Assembly (NCBI GenBank): GCA_003648125.1
Contig: QMOE01000207.1
Coordinates: 1-5,319 of the forward strand
Direction of reading: 5' to 3'
Length of the DNA: 5,319 nucleotides
From: Chloroflexota bacterium
Lineage (GTDB): Bacteria; Chloroflexota; Anaerolineae; B4-G1
Part shown: positions 1 to 5,261 of the stretch, piece by piece
How positions within the stretch are numbered: the first letter of the stretch is position 1
How the letters are laid out: every line of letters starts with the position of its first letter
Notes under the pieces: generated by a model
What the model was told of the DNA's origin: nothing
The model's input: the letters and a program-made list of their open reading frames with translations, nothing else
Databases searched by the model: none
Translations under genes and position numbers: made by a program

Positions 1-193
1 ACGGGTAGAGGACCGCGCCGACGATGAGCGCGCCGGTGGATACCGCGCCCATCTGGGCCTCGTTAATGCCAAACGTCTCCATGATGGGGGTGGTGAGCGG
101 CCCAATCAGCAGCTTGTCGGATTGGTGGAGCAGCATAAAGACAAAAAACACGGCCACGACGAACCAGCGGTATCGGGATGATTTGAGTTTCAT
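1..193 (-). CDS. MFS transporter, N-terminal part (cut by the left window edge)
   Basis: The minus strand encodes 64 residues starting MKLKSSRYRWFVV and stays open to the window edge, so only the N-terminus is present. A short basic leader (K2, K4, R7, R9) precedes a first membrane helix at about residues 10-25. Then come D26-K27 and the stretch LLIGPLTTPIMETFGIN. A second helix starts around Q47-MGAVSTGALIVGAVLYP. This order (basic N-terminus, helix 1, acidic-basic pair, periplasmic loop, 'Q-x-G' start of helix 2) is typical of major facilitator superfamily transporters of small organic solutes. The substrate cannot be told from this fragment. The start is well supported: AAGGAG lies at 200-205 on the minus strand, 6 bases before the ATG. 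It lies downstream of the permease and LamG genes on the same strand, but a 147-base gap with its own promoter candidate suggests separate transcription. The family call is fairly firm; the role is not. Confidence 0.8.
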   Translation of the reverse strand, partial: MKLKSSRYRWFVVAVFFVFMLLHQSDKLLIGPLTTPIMETFGINEAQMGAVSTGALIVGAVLYP

Positions 194-214
194 CAGTTTC
201 TCCTTGTTTGCCAG

Positions 215-232
215 ATCAGCGATTCTGCTGAT
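215..232. promoter_or_regulatory. Short perfect inverted repeat in the MFS gene leader
   Basis: The arms atcagc (215-220) and gctgat (227-232) pair perfectly across a 6-base spacer. The element lies between the promoter candidate at 253-281 and the ribosome binding site at 200-205, so it would form a small hairpin in the 5' leader of the MFS mRNA or serve as a binding site for a dimeric regulator. It has no T-run and is not a terminator on either strand. Six-base repeats occur by chance, so the functional reading is weak. Confidence 0.3.
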
Positions 233-252
233 AAGCGAAACACACGGAGCAT

Positions 253-281
253 ATTATACACGCAGGGGTTTCAGATGAGAA
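253..281 (-). promoter_or_regulatory. Candidate sigma-70 type promoter for the MFS gene
   Basis: On the minus strand a perfect TATAAT (258 to 253) lies exactly 17 bases downstream of TTCTCA (281 to 276, four of six matches to TTGACA). The expected start point near 246 gives a leader of about 50 bases that contains the inverted repeat at 215-232 and the AAGGAG site. The perfect -10 box in an otherwise gene-free gap is the main support; the -35 box is mediocre. Confidence 0.5.
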
Positions 282-319
282 ATCACGCAATCTGTGTAAT
301 TAGCCCAGCCAGTAAAACC

Positions 320-344
320 AAAAAACCGGGCAACTGGCAGTTAC
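320..344 (-). terminator. Weak candidate terminator after the LamG-like gene
   Basis: Reading the minus strand, the stop codon TAA of the LamG-like gene sits inside a small hairpin, GTAACT-GCC-AGTTGC (344 to 330, six pairs including one G-T). It is followed by CCGG and then a run of six T (325 to 320). The stem is short and four bases separate it from the T-run, so this is at best a leaky intrinsic terminator. It would fit the presence of a separate promoter for the MFS gene just downstream. Confidence 0.3.
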
Positions 345-1084
345 AAAACCGGCGTGAATCTGTATCCAAATTCTTGCTCCCAGGGCAAATCCAGAGGTAA
401 TATCTGATCGCTGTGGTAGATTGGATTGCCAACTCGATCCGCTGGAGCTGCAGAGGAGTGAGCACACCCCGTGCGAGCGGGCTGGTTTCTTTCCGACCAC
501 GTGCGCGCGTTCAGGAATTGCACCGCCGTGTCCCCATCTCCAACCCCACGAACCCACAGCCCCACGTCGCCCGCCGACCAGGTGTTGTCTTTGACTGTGG
601 CGGCGTACTCGTCGTTGATGTAAAAGCGGCAGGTCGCACCAACGCAGGTCACGCGCAACCGATTGACCTGCCGGCCCCGATGGACGTGGGGGAACTGCTG
701 CCAACTCGCGAGTTCCGTTTCTTTGTCCCCTGCTACCCGCAGGATGGCATAGTAACCGTCGCTGCCGACGACGAAACCATAATAGTGGGCTGCGTCCTGG
801 GCACGGTAGACCAGGCCGTAAGCGTCAAAGTCGGGGCCGGAAAGTGGGGCTGCCTCTACCTCCAAGACAAAGTCGCTGCCGAGGTAGCCCAGCAGCGAGA
901 CTCGGGTTTCGCCTGGCGCGGCCTCCAGGCACAGCGGGAGGTCAAAAGCCTGCCAGTCTGGCGGGCGGTCGGGGCCGGGATTGTTCCAACCGAGGGCCAA
1001 TGCAACGGTCAACACCAACCCGCCTGCCAACGCCAGCACTATCAATCCCAACGCGCCGCGCCACAGCCATTGTTCATTTTTCAT
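341..1084 (-). CDS. Membrane-anchored protein with extracytoplasmic LamG/DUF1080-like beta-sandwich domain
   Basis: The product has 247 residues. Residues about 10-32 (ALGLIVLALAGGLVLTVALA and following) form one strongly hydrophobic helix after a short N-terminus with R9, so it is an uncleaved anchor or signal peptide with the rest outside. There is no lipobox cysteine. Residues about 60-195 resemble the concanavalin-like LamG/DUF1080 fold. The signs are YGLVYRAQDAAHYYGFVVGSDGYY (split here as residues 89-112), then NRLRVTC (141-147), FYINDEY (154-160), D166, and GDVGLWVRG (172-180). C147 and C152 are close enough to form a disulfide. This fold usually binds carbohydrate or other surface ligands; no catalytic residues are recognised. 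The last ~50 residues are polar, look unlike the domain, and may be disordered. The gene starts 3 bases after the permease stop and lacks a clear ribosome binding site, so it is probably translationally coupled to the permease. The long open frame on the opposite strand is a shadow. Confidence 0.75.
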   Translation of the reverse strand: MKNEQWLWRGALGLIVLALAGGLVLTVALALGWNNPGPDRPPDWQAFDLPLCLEAAPGETRVSLLGYLGSDFVLEVEAAPLSGPDFDAYGLVYRAQDAAHYYGFVVGSDGYYAILRVAGDKETELASWQQFPHVHRGRQVNRLRVTCVGATCRFYINDEYAATVKDNTWSAGDVGLWVRGVGDGDTAVQFLNARTWSERNQPARTGCAHSSAAPADRVGNPIYHSDQILPLDLPWEQEFGYRFTPVL

Positions 1085-1095
1085 TGTTCATTGGT
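1068..1095. repeat. Two-copy 14-base tandem repeat spanning the permease stop and LamG-gene start
   Basis: The plus strand reads cattgttcattttt at 1068-1081 and cattgttcattggt at 1082-1095. The first 11 bases are identical in both units and the period is 14. The permease TGA (1090 to 1088) and the ATG of the next gene (1084 to 1082) both lie in the second unit. On the coding strand it yields the run AATGAACAATG twice, which supplies several closely spaced ATG and TGA triplets. The unit may be a simple slippage duplication. Confidence 0.6.
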
Positions 1096-3361
1096 GTTTC
1101 ATCACCCGCCCCACCAGCGATTTGAGTCGCCAGTACCGCTTGGTCATAATCACCGTCTTGGTTGATTCCCGCGCCACCCGTTCTGGAATAGAGCCAAAGA
1201 GTCGCTGCTCGAACATGCGCTCGCCAGTCGCGCCGATCAGCAACAGGTTGCAGTCTTTGGTTTCCTCCAGAATGCCGGTCACCACATCTGGCGCGGTCGC
1301 AACCCTTTGGGCCAGCGGGTAGTCGTAGTGAGCGGCGACGTCGGTCAGCATCCGCCTGGCCCAGGCTAGCGCCACCGCGTCCGCCTCGTCCGGCAGGACG
1401 TACAGCAGTGTGATGGTCGCCTCCTCGCCGGTCTCGACTTTGAATTGGCGGGCCTGAGAGATAGCCAGTTCGATAGCCAGAGCGGCGTGGGGGCCGCCGG
1501 AAGTGGGCACCATGATACAGCGGGGAGGCTCCCGTTTGCGAAAGCGCACCACCGCCAGGTCACAGGGCGGGTTCTTTGTGACCAGGTCAATCACGCTGCC
1601 AAAAGCAGCATCGGTGGTTTCGGTGTAGCCAGGCCAGCCGAGTACCATCAGGTCAGTTCCTCGCTCGCGGGCCGTCTCCAGAATCGCGCTGGCGGCAGTG
1701 CGTCCCAGGCGAATCATCGTGTGTACCGGCGCGTCCCGCCGGTGCGCCTCCTCAATCACGGTCTCCAGGATGGGCTTGCCCTGGCGCAGGAAGAAGCGAC
1801 CATCGGTGATTCTCAATTGGGGAGGCACGCGCACCACGTGCAAGGCAAAGACTTCACCACCCCGATCCCGCGCCACCGCCGAGCCGATGATTCCCAGCAG
1901 CCGCGCCTGAGAATGGTTGGCAACGGGGATGAGAACCGAGTACCCGGTCACGGCGACGATTTCCTCGTGGATGACGCGCACCGGCTCCGGCATCGCCTCG
2001 GCGCGGCGGGCGTAGGTTGCGTAGAACAGGGTCCCCAGCCCAATCCAGACCAGCGTCGCGTACCAGGCGATGGGACTGAGCTTGAACAGGTAGAGGGAGA
2101 GCACCACCTGGGACACGATCCCTAGAATGGGGAGCAGGGGCATCAACGGCACTTTGAAGGGACGATCCACGTCGGGCCGCCGCCGGCGCAGGGTGATGAG
2201 GGAAACGTTGACCATCATAAAGAGCAGCATGAACATAATGTCGGCTGCGCTGGCTACGTCCTTGATGGGCAACAGCACCGCCATCAGAATGACCAATATG
2301 CCGGAGAAAAAGACCGCCCAGTGGGGAGTGTGGCGTTGGGGGTGGATCTGTCCAAAAATGTCCGGCAAATCTCGATTGCGCCCCATTGAGAAGGAGACCC
2401 GCGACGAGGAGTACAGGGTGGCGTTGAGGGCCGAGAGGGTGGACATCAGACCGGCGATGAGCAACACAATCGTGCCGTAGGGCATCAAGCGGTCAGCGGC
2501 CTCCACTACTGCTTGCTCGGCGTGAGCGCCCAGAAACTGCCACGTGGCGGAACCGTCGGGGGTCTGCATCGCGGCCAGGAGTGCAAAGGCGACGGCCAGG
2601 TAGATGGAGACGGCGATGGCGATGGACAGAAAGATGGCGCGCGGGACGTTGCGATGAGGATTGATCACTTCTTCGCCGGACTGGGCGACGATCTCGTACC
2701 CTTCGAAGGCGATGGCCGTCAGGCCCATCGCCACGAGCACACCACCGATCCCGTGAGGAAGGAAGGGGGTAAATTCAGCAACCCAATTGGGATTGCCTGG
2801 CAATGCCTTTAGGCCAAAGAGTACCAGTCCGACGAGGATCGCGATCTTGGCCAAAGTGAGGGTGTTGCCGATCTTGCCCGTCTCCGCAGCGCCTCGATAG
2901 TTGATCAGCGTGAACAGGGCGGCGGCAGAGGCAGCCAGGACAATGGTCAGAGCGTGATCGGGCATGCCAAATGGCGAGATGTGTGCCATCTTTAGGAGAC
3001 GAGCAGCGAAGGAGCCAAAGCCCAACGAGTAGAGGCTGCAGGCCATAGCCTGGGCAAACCAGGACATCCACCCAGCGAGGAAGCCGAGGTAAGGGGTAAG
3101 CCCATCCCGTGCCCAGGCATAGCCGCCGCCCGCGCCAGGGAAGGCGGCTCCCAGTTCGGCGTAACTGGCGGCGGTGAGCAGGGCGATCAGGCCATTGAGG
3201 AAAAAGACCAACAGCAAGGCCGGCCCGGCGTGGTCGGCCGCGATGCCGGTCAGCACAAAGATGCCCGCGCCGATCATCGCGCCGACGCCGATCATCGTGA
3301 CGTCAAAGAGACTCATGTCGCGGGTAAGGGTGATTTTGATAGTTGAGTTGTTGTTTGTCAT
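1088..3361 (-). CDS. APC-superfamily amino acid permease fused to two C-terminal UspA domains
   Basis: The product has 757 residues. Residues about 18-450 form a 12-helix transporter of the APC (amino acid-polyamine-organocation) superfamily. Helix 1 has the glycine-rich substrate motif GVGAMIGAGIFVLTG (25-39), helix 6 has AFEGYE (218-223), and the loop after helix 8 has YSSSRVSFSMGRNRDLP (317-333). Two universal stress protein domains follow in the cytoplasm, about 472-607 and 613-742. Each keeps the ATP-binding pattern G-2x-G-9x-G-S: G575/G578/G588/S589 in the first and G710/G713/G723/S724 in the second. The likely role is uptake of amino acids, possibly cationic, with ATP or another nucleotide sensed by the tandem Usp unit; the substrate is not proven. 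The first ATG is preferred because KITLTRDMSLFDVTMIG matches the usual family N-terminus, but no good ribosome binding site precedes it. An internal start at M16 is the alternative. It heads the minus-strand unit, is followed 3 bases later by the LamG-like gene, and diverges from the DUF2089 operon. Confidence 0.93.
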   Translation of the reverse strand: MTNNNSTIKITLTRDMSLFDVTMIGVGAMIGAGIFVLTGIAADHAGPALLLVFFLNGLIALLTAASYAELGAAFPGAGGGYAWARDGLTPYLGFLAGWMSWFAQAMACSLYSLGFGSFAARLLKMAHISPFGMPDHALTIVLAASAAALFTLINYRGAAETGKIGNTLTLAKIAILVGLVLFGLKALPGNPNWVAEFTPFLPHGIGGVLVAMGLTAIAFEGYEIVAQSGEEVINPHRNVPRAIFLSIAIAVSIYLAVAFALLAAMQTPDGSATWQFLGAHAEQAVVEAADRLMPYGTIVLLIAGLMSTLSALNATLYSSSRVSFSMGRNRDLPDIFGQIHPQRHTPHWAVFFSGILVILMAVLLPIKDVASAADIMFMLLFMMVNVSLITLRRRRPDVDRPFKVPLMPLLPILGIVSQVVLSLYLFKLSPIAWYATLVWIGLGTLFYATYARRAEAMPEPVRVIHEEIVAVTGYSVLIPVANHSQARLLGIIGSAVARDRGGEVFALHVVRVPPQLRITDGRFFLRQGKPILETVIEEAHRRDAPVHTMIRLGRTAASAILETARERGTDLMVLGWPGYTETTDAAFGSVIDLVTKNPPCDLAVVRFRKREPPRCIMVPTSGGPHAALAIELAISQARQFKVETGEEATITLLYVLPDEADAVALAWARRMLTDVAAHYDYPLAQRVATAPDVVTGILEETKDCNLLLIGATGERMFEQRLFGSIPERVARESTKTVIMTKRYWRLKSLVGRVMKHQ

Positions 3362-3377
3362 TGTCTAATAGCGATTT

Positions 3378-3466
3378 AGGTGCCCGGCACTTTACCGATT
3401 TTGATGAAAATGGCATCTGGTTGCCAAAGAGCAATTTTCGAGAGCAATCGCAAGTGCCGGGCACCT
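3378..3466. repeat. Perfect 15-base inverted repeat with self-palindromic arms in the divergent control region
   Basis: The left arm aggtgcccggcactt (3378-3392) is the exact reverse complement of the right arm aagtgccgggcacct (3452-3466), with 59 bases between. Each arm also contains the near-palindrome GTGCC-N-GGCAC (3380-3390 and 3454-3464), whose centres are 74 bases apart, about seven helical turns. Possible readings are a pair of operator sites for a dimeric regulator, a long leader hairpin in the permease mRNA, or a REP/MITE-like mobile palindrome. No convincing target duplication flanks it: the outer bases gcgattt and ggattat share only an offset GATT. The repeat itself is certain; its function is open. 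Confidence 0.85.
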
Positions 3467-3468
3467 GG

Positions 3469-3497
3469 ATTATGCCACTAAGAGGTCAATTTGTCCA
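3469..3497 (-). promoter_or_regulatory. Candidate promoter for the permease-LamG unit
   Basis: On the minus strand TGGACA (3497 to 3492, five of six matches) is followed by exactly 17 bases and then CATAAT (3474 to 3469, five of six). The start point would be near 3462, inside the right arm of the inverted repeat. The leader would be about 100 bases and would contain the left arm about 16 bases before the ATG, so most of the stem could fold in the mRNA. The prediction rests on the boxes and spacing alone. Confidence 0.5.
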
Positions 3498-3527
3498 GTA
3501 GGAGCGACTGGGTTGCTGCTCTACCAC

Positions 3528-3556
3528 TTGACGAAAATTAAGTAATATGTTATTAT
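3528..3556 (+). promoter_or_regulatory. Near-consensus sigma-70 type promoter for the DUF2089-DUF4097 operon
   Basis: TTGACG (3528-3533) and TATTAT (3551-3556) each match five of six consensus bases and are spaced by exactly 17 bases, in an AT-rich stretch. The start would be near 3563, about 30 bases before the ATG. A small inverted repeat TAATA-TGT-TATTA (3543-3555) overlaps the -10 box and could be an operator, though such AT palindromes are common by chance. A second TTGACT at 3565-3570 has no usable -10 box before the gene. Confidence 0.65.
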
Positions 3557-3582
3557 TTTTAATAGTTGACTTGAATTTCTTT

Positions 3583-3588
3583 AGGAGG
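3583..3588 (+). promoter_or_regulatory. Strong ribosome binding site for the DUF2089 gene
   Basis: A full AGGAGG lies 5 bases before the ATG at 3594 and fixes the start. The second gene of the operon has the same site at the same distance (3997-4002), which points to similar translation rates for both proteins. Confidence 0.85.
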
Positions 3589-3593
3589 AAACA

Positions 3594-3962
3594 ATGTACC
3601 CCATCTCGACCGAATGTCCTATCTGTCACAGCGATTTACTGGTGACGCGGTTGATGTGCCGTAACTGCGAGACCACGATAGAGGGCCGTTTCACTATGGG
3701 GCGGCTTTTCCAACTCACTCCGGAGCAATTGGGGTTTGTGGAGACCTTTTTGCGCTGCGCGGGCAAGATCAACTGCGTGCAGGAGGAACTGGGTATTTCA
3801 TACCCCACCGTCCGCAGCCGCCTGGAAGAGATCATCCGTGCCCTGGGCTACGAGGTGGGCGAAAGTTACGAGAGCAACGACGGGCGTCGCCAGGAGATAT
3901 TGGGGCAACTGGCCCGCAAGGAGATCACATCGGAAAAGGCGCTCAGTATGTTGGAAGAATGA
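3594..3962 (+). CDS. DUF2089-type zinc-ribbon and helix-turn-helix protein, putative transcriptional regulator
   Basis: The product has 122 residues. An N-terminal zinc ribbon has C8-P-I-C11 and C22-R-N-C25, followed by the family's T-T-I-E-G-R-F (27-33). Residues about 42-86 read LTPEQLGFVETFLRC, then VQEELGISYPTVRSRLEEI; E64-L66-G67-I68-S69 with P71-T72-V73-R74 looks like a helix-turn-helix with its recognition helix. The C-terminal 24 residues (R99-E122) form a SHOCT-like pair of short helices, I102-L103...L106...I111-T-S-E-K-A...M119-L120, which resembles the tail of the next gene's product. DUF2089 has no established function that I know of; a cytoplasmic DNA-binding role is inferred from the ribbon and helix-turn-helix. 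It is first in a two-gene or longer operon, and self-regulation at the palindromes upstream is possible. The family call is firm and the role is inference. Confidence 0.88.
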   Translation: MYPISTECPICHSDLLVTRLMCRNCETTIEGRFTMGRLFQLTPEQLGFVETFLRCAGKINCVQEELGISYPTVRSRLEEIIRALGYEVGESYESNDGRRQEILGQLARKEITSEKALSMLEE

Positions 3963-3996
3963 AAAAGTTTATAGCGACCGCCAGCAGCCGCTAATC

Positions 3997-4002
3997 AGGA
4001 GG
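3997..4002 (+). promoter_or_regulatory. Ribosome binding site for the DUF4097-type gene
   Basis: AGGAGG ends 5 bases before the ATG at 4008 and decides that start. The 45-base gap after the previous stop has no terminator, so the two genes are very likely co-transcribed. Confidence 0.8.
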
Positions 4003-4007
4003 CAGAG

Positions 4008-5174
4008 ATGTTTAAGCAAACCATTGATACTTTGGCTACACCTCACGTCACCATCACCGAATGCCTGGGCAATCTGGTGGTGCGGGGGTCGGAAGAGAAG
4101 CGGGTCACCGTCAACGCGCGGAGCAGAGCGGACCAGGTAACTCTGGAACAAGAAGGGAAGACCTTTACCCTGGCGTCCAGCACCGATTGCTTTCTCACTT
4201 GCCCTACAAACACCACCCTCACCGTCCACACGGTGCAGGGAAACTTGAAGATTGAGGGCGTGGAGGGACCGATCACTATCGGTATTGCTCACGGCAACAC
4301 GAGTTTACGTGCCATTGGCCCTGTTGCTCTCGAGCAAGTCTTTGGCAACCTGAGCGTTCGTCAGGCAGCGGGGAGTTTGAGCGCGCAGATCGTAAGGGGG
4401 AATACACACATCCGTCAGGTGGAAGGTTCCCTATCGCTGGGCCGGGTGGATGGCAATCTGGCAGCCGAGGGAATCCAAGGCGACCTGACGACGGATCGCG
4501 TCCAGGGGAACGCGCGACTGAGGCCACCTTTCCCTGTCGGCGCCGCCCGCCGTCTAAATGTCAGCGGCAATCTGACGGTTCGTCTCTCCACCAACGCCAA
4601 CTTGAATCTGGCTCTCCGCGCCGATGGCGGTGTTCGCTCCCGTATCCCCGGCCTGGATTTGGAAGATGTTGAGGGTGAGACTCGGGGGATCATGGGATCC
4701 GGCGAGGCCAGCCTGGAAGCGCGGGTCGGGGGGCATATCTCCCTGCGCCCTGCGGAGTTGGACAGTGACCTGACGGACGATCTCCCATTCGACTTTGCGC
4801 CTGACATGGAGAGGTTGGGGATGCAAATCGAAGCCAGCATCGCGGAAGCAATGACAGAGATGGAGACTCGCCTGGAGGAGAGTCTGAGCCGCATAGACGA
4901 TCAACAGCTTCACCTGCGGGTGGAGCAGGCGGCGGAAAATGCCCACCAAAAAACGGAAAAGGTGCGCCGCAAAGCAGAGCACGAGGCGGAAAAAGCCCGT
5001 ATGCGAGCGGAGCGGGCGGAGCGGCGCTGGCAGCGGGCCAGTGGGCAGCGTTCTCGTTCCAAGCGGGAACCCGCTACGGACGAAGAGCGGATGCGAGTCC
5101 TGCGCCTGGTGGAAGAGGGCAGGCTGGCCCCCGAACAGGCATCCGACCTGCTGGCTGCGCTGGAGGGGCGGTGA
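4008..5174 (+). CDS. DUF4097-type beta-solenoid protein with long charged helix and C-terminal SHOCT-like tail (YvlB/LiaX-like, domain order reversed)
   Basis: The product has 388 residues with no signal peptide or membrane segment, so it is probably cytoplasmic or peripheral. Residues about 10-250 are a beta-rich DUF4097-like domain. Glycines recur at 78, 87, 96, 104, 113, 122, 131, 140, 149, 158 and 167, mostly as G-N/D/S-L/T, giving a 9-residue ladder as expected for a regular solenoid. A break with a PPFP loop (173-176) is followed by another GNL at 188-190. Residues about 264-353 are highly charged and helical, rich in Ala, Glu, Arg and Lys (for example KAEHEAEKARMRAERAERR), and may form a coiled coil. 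Residues 358-388 end in a SHOCT-like helix pair, V364-L365...G371-R-L373...E376-Q-A378...L381-L382. In Firmicutes YvlB and LiaX, DUF4097-type proteins of the envelope-stress response, the helical part is N-terminal; here it is C-terminal. A link to envelope stress is inferred by analogy. It follows the DUF2089 gene in one operon. Confidence 0.82.
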   Translation: MFKQTIDTLATPHVTITECLGNLVVRGSEEKRVTVNARSRADQVTLEQEGKTFTLASSTDCFLTCPTNTTLTVHTVQGNLKIEGVEGPITIGIAHGNTSLRAIGPVALEQVFGNLSVRQAAGSLSAQIVRGNTHIRQVEGSLSLGRVDGNLAAEGIQGDLTTDRVQGNARLRPPFPVGAARRLNVSGNLTVRLSTNANLNLALRADGGVRSRIPGLDLEDVEGETRGIMGSGEASLEARVGGHISLRPAELDSDLTDDLPFDFAPDMERLGMQIEASIAEAMTEMETRLEESLSRIDDQQLHLRVEQAAENAHQKTEKVRRKAEHEAEKARMRAERAERRWQRASGQRSRSKREPATDEERMRVLRLVEEGRLAPEQASDLLAALEGR

Positions 5175-5261
5175 TTGGGGAGTCGCGTCCAAGTGTCGGT
5201 GGATGGCGAGACAGACGTGATGATGTCAAAAATATCGTTCGGGCAGAGGAGTGAACACGGC

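Noticed and set aside
413..1165. 250-codon open frame on the plus strand, slightly longer than the minus-strand LamG-like gene
   Set aside because: Its product has no recognisable domain and no ribosome binding site. The minus-strand frame has a membrane anchor and clear LamG-like motifs, so the plus frame is an antisense shadow of a GC-rich gene.
1445..2125. 226-codon plus-strand open frame inside the permease gene
   Set aside because: It is antisense to the Usp and late membrane-helix part of the permease, has no domain-like pattern, and is rich in residues typical of antisense frames (Gly, His, Arg, Gln).
3378..3466. Inverted repeat as an intrinsic terminator
   Set aside because: It lies between two divergent genes where no transcript needs to end, has a 59-base loop, and has no T-run after either arm.
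3518..3531. tRNA D-arm-like string on the minus strand (TCAAGTGGTAGAGC)
   Set aside because: There is no matching D-stem partner, no correct anticodon stem-loop at the required distance, and no T-arm or acceptor stem. The nearby 5-pair hairpin at 3495-3511 lacks the conserved loop bases. It could be a chance match or a very short tRNA remnant.
3736..4140. 134-codon plus-strand open frame overlapping the DUF2089 and DUF4097-type genes
   Set aside because: It is rich in Arg, Trp and Ser, is out of frame with two well-supported genes, and runs across their junction, so it is a frame shadow.
4554..5192. 212-codon minus-strand open frame opposite the DUF4097-type gene
   Set aside because: The plus-strand gene has a strong ribosome binding site and a regular glycine ladder; the minus frame shows no domain or start signal.
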